DNA from: Evernia prunastri
Taxonomy: Eukaryota; Ascomycota; Lecanoromycetes; Lecanorales; Parmeliaceae
Reading direction: 5' to 3'
Assembly: GCA_003184365.1 (NCBI GenBank)
Contig: NKYR01000086.1
Location: 71,830 to 135,829, forward strand
DNA length: 64,000 bases
Shown: positions 1-11,552 of the stretch, in pieces
Layout of the letters: the number at the start of each line of letters is the position of its first letter
Position numbering within the stretch: the first letter of the stretch is position 1
Made by a program: the position numbers and the translations under genes
Notes under the pieces: generated by a model
Told to the model about the DNA's origin: nothing
The model's input: the letters and a program-made list of their open reading frames with translations, nothing else
Database searches by the model: none

Positions 1-2451
1 CTTTTCCAGCCGAGCGATTCATCAACTTCAAAGACTTATACATTAAGCATCCCAGTAAGCCAAATCTTTGGGCCTTCAAGGGAAGAAGCGACGATACTGT
101 CGTCTTGTCCAACGGCTATAAGATATCACCCTTGGACACGGAGGCTTTCGTCACGACACACCCTGAAATCGATGGCTGCCTCATAGTAAGTGACCCCATT
201 CGAGCTCCCCCTATATCCCAAGAAAGCAGCACCCCATAATTAAAGCAATGATATTCCACAGATTGGGACCGGAAAGTCCCAGGCAGGCCTGCTCATTGAG
301 TTGAAAGATCCGTTATCGAAAACAAACAAGCTCTTTGACAGCATATGGTCAACAGTGGAAAAGGCCAATACGCTGTCTTTACATAGGAACCAGCTGCACA
401 GGGACTACATTACCTTTTCAGAGCTAGATAAGCCCTTCGTTCGCACGGACAAGGGGACTGTGAAGCGACGTGCCACTTTAGAGCTATATGCCGACTACAT
501 TGAGCGTTTCTACAGCTCACGAGGTGAGGACTCGGATGATGTCACAGTTGATACAAGTTCAGTTGAGTCAATCATGGGCTCTATCCGCCACATCCTTGGC
601 TCCTTATTGCCTGCGATCCGCGAAGCCTCGTCAGATACGGACGTGTTCAGTCTCGGGCTAGACTCCCTCCTTGTATTTCGTGCTGTCAAGAATATCTGTG
701 TTGCCATGGGGCTACAGGATCAACTTGCTCCTCGACACCTCTACGCGAATCCCACCCTTGCCAAGTTCTCTGCCACTCTTGCACGGTTAGTGGCCGAGGC
801 GAGAAAGACAAATGGAAATGCTTCAGACGACCTCGTCAACGATGAGTTGGCCAAGATGAAAATCATGATAGACAAGCACAAGGCGCGGCTATCATTCAAG
901 TTGAACCCATTTGACTATGTAAACCCAAATCACTACATGGGGTTGAATTTTTTCTTTGCTCTACGCAAAGGAATCAGTTTCGAACAAGCTTTCACGAATC
1001 TACAAGAAGGTCTCCGCCGCACGATGCAACTTATTCCAGCCCTCGACGGCAAAATGATGGTTTGCTCGGAACAAGAAATTGGCTATAAGAAGGGGGACCT
1101 CCGCCTCACAATTCCCCTTCTTCCACCGTCGGCCTCTTCGGATACTGATCATACTGACTCATCTACGAAGCCGAGACAGCTGATTTATAAGGACCTTTCC
1201 CATGTTCTTCCACGGTTCGAGGAGTTGCGAGATGCCGGGTTCGTGCCTTCAGCGTTCAGGGACGAACTTGTCCTCGAAGAGAATACGTTCCCCCCGCTGC
1301 CCGCTGATATTTTAGTGGCACAAGCCAACTTCGTCGAAGGCGGTTGTATCCTCGCCACCAATTTCCACCACTGCTGCCTTGATGGGATTGGTGTTATGGT
1401 CGCTCTTAAGGTCTGGGCCGAAAGCTGCAGATATCTGCAGAACGATTTGTCAGCGACATGCAGTTGGTTGGACCCCGAGAGCTTCAATCATAGCTTGCCA
1501 GAAATCCTGCACGAACAAGAAGGATATGCCCGACCAGCTCATGAGGTGGATCCTGGCGTATGGGGATTTTTGCCATTTCTGCCCCCAGAGCAAGCGCTTA
1601 AAAATTCTGCAAGCGGCACATTTGAGACCGATCAGTCTCCCCTTTCAAAGACAAGCTCTCTTCCCCCAGCACCTGCTTTTCCTCAGAAATTCGTCTGGCC
1701 ACCTCCTCCGGTTCAGGATGGCTTGAGCACTAGCATGTTCTTAATACCACCCGAGAACGTGCAAAAGCTTACAAAAGAAGTTATCGCTGACCCAGAGGCC
1801 AAGGGGGCGATCACATCTATCAGTGATATTGTGCAAGCCTTCTTCTGGCGCTCTGCGATAAAGGCACGATACCGTGTAGCCAAGGAGCTCCGGGGGGAAA
1901 CGTTTGGACTCGACGAGATATCCGTTCTGGAATTGCCCGTTGACGGCCGCCCTTATTTCTCTCCTTTGATGCCATCGTCGTATATGGGTAGCATGCTCCT
2001 GCTGAATCGACCTAACATGCCCGTCGAGACGCTTTGCTCGCCGGAGACTAGCATTGGACGCATCGCACATCTCCTCCGTGAGGCTGCCGCGCGCATCACC
2101 CCTTCGCTTGTACATGATGCATTTACGCTTCTGCAGTCCTTGCCCGACTACAGCAGGTTCACCACCGCCTGCATGGGTCTCGCGGGAATGCACGCCATGA
2201 TTTCCAATCTGATGCTTTTCCAGACGGGCGAGATCTCGTTCGGTGACGGATTCTTCGCCGGTGGAGGCTCCCCCGAAGCCATGCGACCGCAAATCGAACG
2301 GGGTCATAAGCGTTTTCGATTCTTGGTCATTTATCCCATGAAGGACGATGGGGGTGTGGAGCTGGTACTTGGCACATTCCCCGAGGAGTTGGAGATGTTG
2401 AGAACAGATGAAGAGTTCACCAAGTATGCAAATCTTATAGACAGCTGCTAA
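1..2451 (+). CDS. NRPS-like synthetase, 3' part: adenylation end - carrier - acyltransferase
   Basis: Partial: the gene enters from the left edge. Exons are <1..185 and 262..2451, with an intron at 186..261 (GTAAGT..CAG, phase 0). The first exon reads as the end of an AMP-binding adenylation domain (FKGR.DD.VVLSNGYKI), and the second opens with its last strand (IGTGKSQAGLLIE). A phosphopantetheine carrier domain follows, with its serine in GLDSL at codon 664..666. The last 500 or so residues form a BAHD/Tri101-like CoA acyltransferase with HxxxD (HCCLD at 1369..1383) and a late GDGFFAGG element in the place of the usual DFGWG. By family knowledge, the A domain would load an acid onto the carrier and the transferase would pass an acyl group to an acceptor. 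No condensation or reductase domain is visible in this part. The methyltransferase downstream fits a metabolite cluster. The substrate cannot be told. Confidence 0.9.
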
Positions 2452-3319
2452 AGGTAGCTCTGGGTGCTTCGAACACAGCCGGCGTCGAAAGTCATCATCC
2501 TTCAAAAGTATAACGGGATATAGCAGTATTACATATTTCTTAGCTAACAATAGATCAGAAAAATCCGACTCCTTCTATTGATGAATACAATGTCATAAGG
2601 ACTGAAGATAACAGAACTTCACTGTATTATAGGGAAAGTTTACCTTAGTGACAAACTATCCTTTTTTTGAGCTACGACCCTAAAATATCCAGAACATTTG
2701 ATTCAAATCCTAAATTATTATCAAATGAAGTAGAGTACGCCCTTCATCACATCAGAGTTTACATGAAGATAACCCAAATAAGTTGATAGAAGTGTATATG
2801 AAAATCCGTAATTGATTTTATCTACGGCTGGATTAGGCTCGAAGGATAATGACTTTTGACACCGACTGTGGAACTTACTCCGAGGCAAGAAACGTCAAGT
2901 TACTTAGGCGAAGTGCTATGTTGTGAGAGTCGATGATGAGGTGTTGCTCGGGAAGGGAGGGGGATGGATGTTAGGTTGAGGATGATTAATCATATTGATG
3001 AGCATTGCATCATTTCTCCTTCTTCGTACAACATACTGCAAACGACAAGTACGCCATCCACTTTCTCGTCCAACCCATTCAGACGTCCTCTTTCGCGTAG
3101 ACAAAAATCCAACTTGTTTTCTTCATTCTGCTAAGCCATCTGCATTGCCAGCTTCTAAATCACCACTTTCCACATAATATGCCTTGTCTATAATTTATTG
3201 TAGCAGAGGGGAGATACAAATTTTCGTTTCTGATACGAGTATCAGCAGTCAATACTAGAAGGGTGCCAAGTGACGATGATTATGCACTGCTCAACAAAGT
3301 ACAGAGACCAACTTTACTG
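2452..3319. other. Intergenic, no gene seen
   Basis: An AT-richer stretch follows the synthetase stop. Short open frames on both strands show no protein-like pattern, and I see no RNA gene or mobile element. Confidence 0.6.
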
Positions 3320-4150
3320 CTAGTCTTGAAAGACATCAACCTGAAGATCGAGCCCAACCGAGAAGATCGTCATCGTAGGAAGGACGGGGGGCGGGGAAGA
3401 CTTCCCTGGCACAGCAGCCCTGTCCCGAGCGAGCTTTAGAAGCAAGCGAGGGGCGATCTTGGTCGATGACGTTGATATCAGTACAATCGGGCTCCACGAT
3501 CTGCGTCCATCACGATCGTGCCGCAAGGTAAGGGTCAATGATCCTTCTTGCGATTTCACTGACGCGATCCCCCCAGACCCGACGGTATTCACGGGCACAC
3601 TCCGCAGCAATCTCGACCCCCGAATCACTCTGCACCGATGAAAAGATCTATAGCGTTCTCCGCCGCGTTCACTTCGTCCATTCATCCTCGTCCTCCTCCA
3701 GGCCGGATAGAGAAGCCTTGAATGCATCAGTCTCATCCCCAGCGAGCGATCACGACAGCGATACCGGAGCACCATTAGCGCTCCTTTCTTCACTGACGAT
3801 GCCCATATCCTCCGGCTCAGCCTGTCCTTTCTCCCGGGGCCAATGCCAACTAACTTGCCTCGCCCGGGCCCTCCTGCGCCAGCCGACGATCCTCGTCATG
3901 GATAAAGCCACCGCTTCCATCGACCTTATCCGTTTCCAAAGTCCAATTGGTGATCAAGGAGCTATCGTGTACGGTGATCACCATCGCGCACCGGTTGCAG
4001 ACGGGTCCTGGATTATGATCGGATTGTCGTTTGGGAGGGAGTTGAGATGGTCGAGGTGGGCGGGGTGGCGGAGTCGAGCGAGAGGGAGGGAGGTGTGTTC
4101 AAAGGGATGTTGGAGGGAAAAGGAACGAGCGGAAGAGGGAAGGGCAGGAT
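3320..4150 (+). pseudogene. ABC transporter (ABCC/MRP type) second nucleotide-binding domain, relic
   Basis: Pieces of one nucleotide-binding domain follow in the right order but in different frames. They are VLKDINLKIEPN near 3326, a Walker A region near 3380, ILVDDVDISTIGLHDLR near 3452, DPTVFTGTLRSNLDP near 3574, a signature helix FSRGQCQLTCLARALL near 3830, Walker B ILVMDKATASID near 3890, an H-loop TIAHRLQT near 3980 and a tail like EVGGVAE..EREGGVFKGML near 4050-4115. Breaks: the Walker A glycine run carries an extra G that shifts the frame, the Q-loop Gln is Pro, the signature Arg is Cys and the catalytic Glu after Walker B is Lys. There is no transmembrane part upstream. It cannot encode a working transporter. 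The neighbouring synthetase suggests it was once the exporter of that cluster. Confidence 0.85.
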
Positions 4151-4507
4151 GGCTCAGGAGTGACCGAGATGGGTCTCGGAGCGAAAGTTGGCTAAATACT
4201 CCGTGAAGAATGGCTTTGACTGGCCGCAGTCTCGGGGATTTGCTCGCGAATCCCAGGGGGCAGGAAATGGAGAATCAGAAACGGTGACGCCTACGACCAA
4301 GGACCAGCGTTCAAACAGTCCTGTGAAACTTGATCGCTAGTGACAATGTCAAGCTCCACGTACATCGATGTATTTTAAGAAGACACACGACAGTCTTCAA
4401 TCTGTTCATAGCCGTACGCCCCAGTAACGAGGGATAGTTCTCCACTCCAAAGTACTGCAGGAACGGGAACAACGGCAGGGCCAACCTAGTCTCCTTTTCC
4501 ATCCCCA
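4151..4507. other. Intergenic, no gene seen
   Basis: This stretch lies between the transporter relic and the 3' end of the convergent methyltransferase gene. No supported feature. Confidence 0.5.
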
Positions 4508-5820
4508 CTACTTCCTTGCAATAGTCAGATTCACCAACTCGTCCTTCAGCAACTGCCCGCCCTCACTCCGATACTCCCTCTCCAACTCCTCGTGGAACCG
4601 CTCCCTCATGCCCGCCAACTCCCCCCCAACCTCCTCCACCAACGCCTCATGCCACCTCGCGCACACCGGATTGCCCCCGTTGAAAAACCACTCCGTCATC
4701 TCGTCCGGGCCCGCCCACCGCCACTTTATGATTTCGGGAGTCAGCATATCTCTTCTGGGACCAACCTGGAGTCGTGAAACAAGTCTCGGGAGTACTTGAC
4801 TCCTACGACATGTCTGACAACTCGAATTGCAATATGAATCAGGAAGAAAAATGGCCCAGAAAACATCACTCACATGCGTCACGACCTGCTTCGTCTGCAC
4901 GTCCGTGAACCCGGCCTTCTCGAGATTCTCCCGGATCTGCTCGGCGGTGCACCACGCCGGGTTCGTGACGACGGGCGGCTTGAATTCCGGGTACGCGGCT
5001 TGGCAGGCGCGGGTCCAGGGGATCGAGATGCTGGGGTGGGTCGGGTCGCCCCAGGTGTTGAGGGCGAGGATCCCGCCGGGGGCGAGGACGCGGGAGAGTT
5101 CGCGGATGCAGGCGCTGCCGTTGTGGGCGAGGTCGATGTAGGTGCAGGCGAAGGCGTGGGAGATGCTGGCTGGGGGGACACCTTTTTTTGGAGGGGTTAG
5201 CGGGAGCGTTGGGCGGGTTTGGGGGAGGGGAGTGGTAGGCTTGGATTTGGAGGAGTTGCTAATGCGTTCCAGGGGGAAGAGTCTGAGGGCGGTACAGGTT
5301 GAGGAGGGTAAGGGAGTACGAATGTACCGGTGAGATCGCCGCCATCTAGAAGTTTCATCTCGACATTCTGCCAGTCATGTTTCTTGGCCTTCTGTTTGAC
5401 GGCGTCGAGCATGCCGGCCGAAGAGTCGATTGCTAGGACGGATAGGTCGGGAAACGATTTCTTAACTTCCACGGTCACGGTGCCGAGGCCACAGCCGTCA
5501 TCGAGGGCCGTGGAAGAGGAGGTTGGGGGGAGCGTCTGCGTGGCCTGAGGGGGGTTTGGGGGGTCAGCAATAGAAAGATTGCGTAATGGACTGGTTCTTG
5601 TGGATGCGGAGGGAGTAGGGTATGAGTGATATATTCACATGTTTCTGCAGATTGCCAATCGAAAGGCAAGAGGAGATCTAGCGTGGTAGGAAAGATGTAC
5701 CCATTTGACAAGTTCCACAATGACAGGGTGCACGGTACGTTCCACGTGATGATGAACTTTGGAGGTGGAGGACCAGTCGTCCGGGTGGTGTTTGATGGGA
5801 GACTCTGTCTGGGTAGTCAT
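4508..5820 (-). CDS. Class I SAM-dependent methyltransferase
   Basis: Four-exon model, 300 residues: 5701..5820, 5328..5544, 4874..5181 and 4508..4765. The start is the ATG opening MTTQTESP at 5820. Motif I is LDDGCGLGTVTVEV, the acidic end of strand 2 is LAIDSSAGML, and then come an acidic strand (KLLDGGDL) and the post-motif ELSRVLAPGGILALNTWG, all typical of Rossmann-fold methyltransferases. The first two introns keep frame cleanly. The last intron could end at 4766 or about 45 bases earlier in the transcript, so 15 or so residues before VGPRRD are uncertain. The acceptor is unknown and probably small. It lies beside the synthetase and two relics, so a tailoring role in a metabolite pathway is inferred, not shown. 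Exon 3 is much more GC-rich than its surroundings. Confidence 0.85.
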
Positions 5821-7019
5821 GATAAAGTTGTGGAAGTTGACACCACTGAGGCTGATACTGTGTCTCTGAACGAGATGAAACAACGATTACTATAAAGGTT
5901 GTGGAAGGCGGTAACCATTAAGTGCGCTTCGGAATCCGATTGGGGACAACGCTTGCCTTTTTGTACTACGCTGTTGTAAATCGTTCTATGACGTGCAACT
6001 CCGCTCCACAGTCTTTCGCTCAATCTACCCCAGACGACAGACTCGAAAGGGCAGCTCGCCAAGAGAGTTTCATCGTGTGCAGCAGAGCGATGCGTCTTCA
6101 ATGCAATGCCACGTATCCAACCTTATGTCCTCCGTCATTTTCCAAAAGTATAGTGGGGGTTGAATGTTGATCGGTCCTCAATGCTTTGATGACTGTGCAT
6201 GCGCGTGGACCATGCGTTGATTAGATGGAGCAGGCCCTTTTCCCCTCTCCCTTCTACGCGGGGTTAATGCAGCCTTTCATCATGAGGTTTCTATTGGCTC
6301 GGTGTGTTTGAACCTCCGCGATCCAAAAAGGGGCGATATGGCGAAGTCGAAATTCCATCTTAGACATGTAGAGTAAGCGAGACTGCCCGCGTGACGAGAT
6401 GGACTTTGCGGTACTTTCTTTATGCATATCTTTCCATCATCCAACCTTTCTTCCTCGCATGTCCATCCTCAAACCTTAAATCGCTTTCCCACCTCCATAT
6501 CTCTCTGGAAGCGTATTCTTGCGGGGCTGACCAGAACGTCTTTGAATTCTCCTCTATCTAACAAAGATTATTCCACATCGAAAACGAGGATCCGTGCGGC
6601 GCGCTGGTGTTGCATTGCATAGCCCATCTCACAGGGATGTCTTCGTCTCCGAGAGCTCCCGGTGGCATGTAGATGTCACATTTGAAGGCTGTGGCATTCG
6701 TAAAGTGGTCCTTCATTGATAAGTTGATACGTAAAGCATCCGCGTCGAGTAGCCAACAGCCTATGTAGTCAATGACGGTGGACCGTCTTAAAGGCTGCAG
6801 ACATGAAGCACAATGCCCCCTCGAGGAGGCTGATGGTCAAGAAGTGACCCGTTTGCTCTGATCATCGGGCCTTCTATCAAAGTACAAGTACTTTGCTTGG
6901 GATACATTCGATTTTGTGCCAAGGCAACCCTCTGTCAAAGGACCTAGCAATGATTGGCTACCTTACCTTATGATTTGTCGCCAACCGCACTATCTCACGT
7001 AACTTCCACTCCTGCATTA
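5821..7019. other. Intergenic, no gene seen
   Basis: Promoter side of the methyltransferase. The open frames here are short and unconvincing, and no RNA or repeat was recognised. Confidence 0.5.
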
Positions 7020-7720
7020 ACTTTTCTTTTCTGCGCCTGATCCGCAAAACTCACTGTAAGGTTCGTACGGGAACATCCGCATCACCAACCATGATCCGTT
7101 GAGGAGTCGGTGCCGAGAAAGAAAGTTGGAGAAGGAGAAGGGAGAAGTAGGAATACAATGATATATTGGACGTCGGAAAGTAAAAATGAGATCCCAAAAC
7201 AAGTGCAAACCCGCCGATATATGTTGTAGTCCGATTCGTTGTTCCTCTGCAGGTCGACGCCGCACGGGTCGCAAAGGTCTACCGATGGACGTCACAGTAT
7301 AGCGGCAGAAGGGCTCGGCAAGCCGTTTCCATCTGCGGTAGAAAAATGTCGTAGCAGTGCGATGGCAATGTTACCACCTGCAGAATCGACGGATTCCGTA
7401 ATTCTCAATGCCGGAGCGTTCATGCCGAGGAGATACTTGTAGGTTGTGACCGCGTCTTGGACCGCGGCGGGAAAGGTGCATGCAGGATCTGGAGCAAGGC
7501 GATAGTGCATAAAGAGGGCTGTCGACGGAATACTCTTCCACATTGTTGATGCTGTCATCCCGCAGAAACTTTCGGTCAGTGCCCCAGAGAAACGATCCCC
7601 CGTGAAAATTGAGGATAACTATCTTCTGCTCATCGCTAGGCCGAATGCGCTTGGGATACCAGGTACCTCCTTGTCCTGTAGGATTTTATTGCAAATGCCA
7701 GGCTGAGGGCTCATTGCAAT
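7020..7720 (-). pseudogene. Alpha/beta hydrolase (hormone-sensitive-lipase type), relic
   Basis: Read right to left, the pieces of one hydrolase occur in order: WYPKRIRPSDEQKIVILNF then the oxyanion-hole HGGSF (about 7600-7670), LFMHYRLAPDP and FPAAVQDAVTTYKYLL (about 7430-7510), a nucleophile elbow VDSAGGNIAIAL (about 7355-7385), then SPSAAIL followed by a TGA where the family usually has Trp. Farther down is QRIMVGDADV, resembling the strand that carries the catalytic Asp. Frame changes separate the HGG piece from the MHYRLAP piece, and the elbow has Val where GDSAGG has Gly. An active enzyme is unlikely. The family includes lipases, esterases and steryl-acetyl hydrolases, and no finer call is possible. 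Confidence 0.75.
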
Positions 7721-8240
7721 GGAGCGATCTTTTTCAGCGCCAGGATTCTTTGGGAGAGGAGGCATGGTAGATCATGTGGTGAAAGCACGTCCTAAACAGC
7801 TCGTTTGTCAAGACTTGGTGGTGCGTTCATTAGGATGCCGACGTGTCGACCATGGAGTGAGATAAGTGCTTAGGAATAGCATGCGGGTGGTAATGTGCAA
7901 CTAAGAACCCGAGCGTTTTACCCGGTTGATGGGTGCGGACCGATTGCAGTGAATGTTTCATGCTGAACGGAGTTCTTTTCGAAGGTTTCAATGGCTTCGT
8001 GCGGGAGATGTGCGATGGTTAGCTGAGGGTCGTGGAAGGGAAGTAGGCAGGGGGCTGTGACCCGCGAGAAATTGATTACGATAAACAAGGCTGGCTTTTC
8101 ACCTCATGTTGCAAAAGGAGAATCGACGATGGTGCATTTCTCGAGAGAGCAATCTCATGCCTGTTGGTTGGACTCGATGCTAGGGCTAGCTCGATACACA
8201 ACAAAAGAAGAATCGCAAGCCCGCTGCCCGAAGCACGGTC
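7721..8240. other. Intergenic, no gene seen
   Basis: This stretch lies between the hydrolase relic and the small gene. Nothing supported. Confidence 0.5.
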
Positions 8241-8713
8241 CTAGTCCTTGGTCACATATACCCAATCCTGCTCGTCTCGTTGTCTAGCCGGTTCCTCGGC
8301 GGTGGAGCAAGTCGCAAAGTGGGCGCGCACTTCAGCCGCGGAACTTTCATCCGTGATGCTGCTCGAGTTCCCCGTCTGCGTGGTTGCACTCGTCGCATCC
8401 TTAGAACTCGCTGGAGCTGGGGCCTCGTTTTTAGCTTTGACCTCTGGACCTTTGATCTCCTAGCCAGGTCAGTTGCGTGCTCTTCTTCAAGCTCGACGAA
8501 CGATAAGAGATTTACGTCTTCTTGAATCGACCAACGTGATGGCCGGACTTGATGCGTTGGGCACGGCTCCTCTCCGTTGGACTCATGGAGCACAGCATGG
8601 AAGTCATTGTTGGGACAATCGTAGCCGGCGCGACGGTCGCAGGGATCCCATTCTCGCAGCTTTCTCTTGCAGCCGTCCTTGTACGTTATGGACAGAACGA
8701 TCTCCTGACACAT
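8241..8713 (-). CDS. Small Cys-rich hypothetical protein, two exons
   Basis: Model: 8516..8713 joined to 8241..8459, 138 residues. The ATG at 8713 opens MCQEIVLSITYKDGC, with four or five Cys in the first 35 residues. An intron of 56 bases (GTAAAT..CTAG, with CTGAC before the acceptor) is phase 0 at both ends. It switches from the longer single-frame reading to one giving EIKGPEVKAKNEAPAPAS and, at the end, QDWVYVTKD. The second frame looks far more protein-like (Ala/Ser/Thr-rich linker, acidic tail) than the unspliced frame, which turns Arg-rich. There is no signal peptide, so the product is probably intracellular. I do not recognise the family. A Cys cluster near the start of a short fungal protein may bind metal or may be incidental. 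Confidence 0.55.
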
Positions 8714-11552
8714 CTTGATGGATGGTGGTTGGTTTTTGAACACGGTTAATAGGTTAGCTAGTGTCTTAGAAGATACCAAAGTCAAGAGAGAGGCAAGAGA
8801 TTGAACTCTCTCGCGGGGATTGTGCCATCTATTATCGACTCAACTCGTAGCGACTTCAAATGATCTGGAATCTCGCCTCGTACTCTCGATAATGATTCTC
8901 TGTGTCCCGGATGAAGGTAGCGAATCGGAAAGGGGGCGAATATACCTTCTCGGAGAATACGACCCGGTGACGAGGTCTTGTGGTGCGGCCTTGGCTTCCC
9001 ACTGAAGGACCGTCACACACAGCATATTTGTCTTTCGTTAATCGCTCGTCAAGTGGACCGCCATTCCGTGTTTTACTCCTTGAAATGGTGCTGCTGGGTT
9101 TGTCTCGTTTATAGTACATCATTTGGCCCTGTCTCAGTCTTTGCGACTTCTCCCGGAAACCCAAAGCCTGCGATGGTCGGCCATTTTCTCATTTACACCG
9201 AACCTGCCATTTTCGTGCTATTGCATGGGGATAAAACTTGAAGACACGGGTTTTAACCATGAACTTTGCGGCTTAAAGGATAGACGAGAACCGCCTTTCG
9301 AGGGCGTAGTGCGTAATCTCGCACAAAACTTAGTCACTTGATTGGTACAGATTGGCAATTGGCTCACATTATGGGTAAGCAGCCACTGAAACACGATCTG
9401 ATTGTCGATACAGACCGATAAGTAGATTGAAGCTCAGGGAACCTTCTGAATTTATGCAAGTGGAACACGGCAAACACGGCAACATGAATAAGTTCCTATC
9501 GATCATGACACAATTTTCTGAGATTATTCCTTGTTGTGAGGTGAAAGAAGTGCCATTGGAGTTGTCAAGGTTCTGGGGACGCAAAACATTTCACTTCGGG
9601 AAATCGCCCGATATCTTCCCATCAAAAGAATGCATGTAGAGGTGAGTTAAGGCTGCAGAAGCCAAAATCTTAGGGGCGCTCAGAAGAGAAAGCCATCGAC
9701 GCTAGGAAATCCATATTGCAGACCTCTATCCGCCGTGAAGGAAGGGTCAGCTAGGAACAGCAATGGAGACATTCATGTTATCACGGCGGCCATAGAAGGG
9801 CATCTTTGGAAAGTGAAAAGAGCGGTAATCTTGCGGGGTTGGGGAGATGAAGCACCTGGAGAGAGTGACTGAAGATTTTAAGGGCAGGACGTGGATCGAA
9901 GGCTCTCAGTGAGACCAGGATCCGAACCTGGCACCTCCGTCGCTTTACCAACATGGCAAGCTTTGCAAAGATAAGCTCTCCAGTTGTCGGGTACTATTGG
10001 CTTGTGAATTCTCCGAGCGATCTTTGCTTCCGATGTTAAGATTTCTGGTCTTTGGAGATCGGTTGCGGTAAACATTCTGATACCGATAGATTCGAGGTCC
10101 AAGAATTGAGAAACGATCACAAGCTTCCGCCACTGCTCGAAAATTGCTGTCGGGAATACAATTACCTGTGGATCAGACGTGTATGCGATGGTTTTCACGG
10201 TCTCAAAGCGATCGAATGAATGTTGTAACAGGCTAACACATGGTTCATTGGGGGCATAGTATTCTGCAACTCTGGATGCTTCGATGTATTTCCGTCATGC
10301 AGTAAGAGAATGCAGCAAGCGTCATGGATTGTGGATGAAGAACGCAAATCTTAGATGGATTTCAGACGCGTTCGCAGATTAGGTGGTATTGATCAAGAGA
10401 AATTCTCAAAGGATCTTTCTCTTAGTTGAAAGGAAGATGATGTCTCACGGGAAGAGCGGATTTCTTCTGGTCAATGTCTACCAAAGATGCACAAGACAGC
10501 GAGCTTTCCTTCCTTCCTCTGCAATATGTCTTGTTGGGAATCAGCCAATCGATAGCCTGCATTTTGATTACCAATCACTGGCGTTATCCGGCATGGGCTT
10601 CGCCGTACATAAATAGCCTACTACCTCCCTCTTTCCTATATAGTTCTTTAGTCATTACATAGCATGCAATACATCTATGCACCTTAGAGACCACTTAGAC
10701 CATTATTTCCAATATGTCTTTTCCTTAGTGCTAAGTTCCACGAGAATAAGGTGCGAAAGGATACTGTTGACAGACTGCACTCAGATTGATCACAGATGGG
10801 TGCAGTGCCAAGCCCCTAGTGTAGGGCTGTGTGCCACTACCAAGTGCGACGAGAAGGCTACAACGAGGAGCAAAAACAGGAGACATGCAGGACACACCGT
10901 ATTGCTATTTTCGCCTGAGAAGGCGCTATCTCGCAGTATCCCGTGTCTCCTCCTCACTAGCCCACAGTCAAGCTATAGCGATGCATTGATCGGCATCAAC
11001 TCAACCAATCTCATCTCGCATGTTCTAGAACAGGTCAGGTCTCGAGGCAATCCCCACTTTGAATTGGTTCGAAGAATGTGACTGGACGTGATTGTAAAAA
11101 GTAGCAACATTAGGTCGACATCTTGAAAAGCGTTCGCAACTTCGCGAGCATTTCCGCCGAGGTTTTTGATCCAGGAAACGAGACCCTGGATCAAATTGGA
11201 ATTCAATGACCCCAAATCACCGCAAGAGCCACCATGCCACCTGTGACAGATAGGTTGCATGCAGCTTGTTGGGTGTGTGGGATTACAGCTGTTGGTCACA
11301 GCAGAGGGGTAAGTAGGGATGTCTCATGCAGGTTTAGGCGCTAGATATCTTCATCGATTGTCCGGAACCAGTCAGCGTCTTCGCACCCCGGTCAGCGAAA
11401 GATTCGGCTCTGAACATGTCGAGACGAGTGAGAGCTCGGAATGAAAATATAGGACATCATCCTGCATATATGCCTCGAACGGTGGCCTTGTCGAACATAC
11501 AGACTGTCTAAAAGTAACCGCGAGTCGGTTTCAATGTCATATACCTGGAGCC
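8714..11552. other. Long gene-poor stretch
   Basis: About 2.8 kb without a convincing gene. Open frames are short and lack a protein-like pattern. It contains a tRNA T-arm-like sequence near 9899-9925 and one copy of a short diverged repeat at 10583..10735, described separately. The region next to 11553 should hold the NLR promoter. Confidence 0.5.
10583..10735 (+). repeat. Diverged repeat, copy 1
   Basis: Shares a 16-base identical core (cattacatagcatgca, 10653..10668) and looser flanking similarity with 26241..26360. Both copies have a GGCATGG start, a pyrimidine-rich stretch before the core, and a GACCA..ATTTCCAA end. Confidence 0.4.

Noticed and set aside
1741..2550. Minus-strand frame of 269 codons opposite the synthetase
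   Set aside because: It mirrors the acyltransferase coding sequence and shows no domain.
9878..10198. Minus-strand frame ending over the T-arm-like sequence
   Set aside because: It includes the tRNA-like stretch and no domain pattern; unlikely to be coding.
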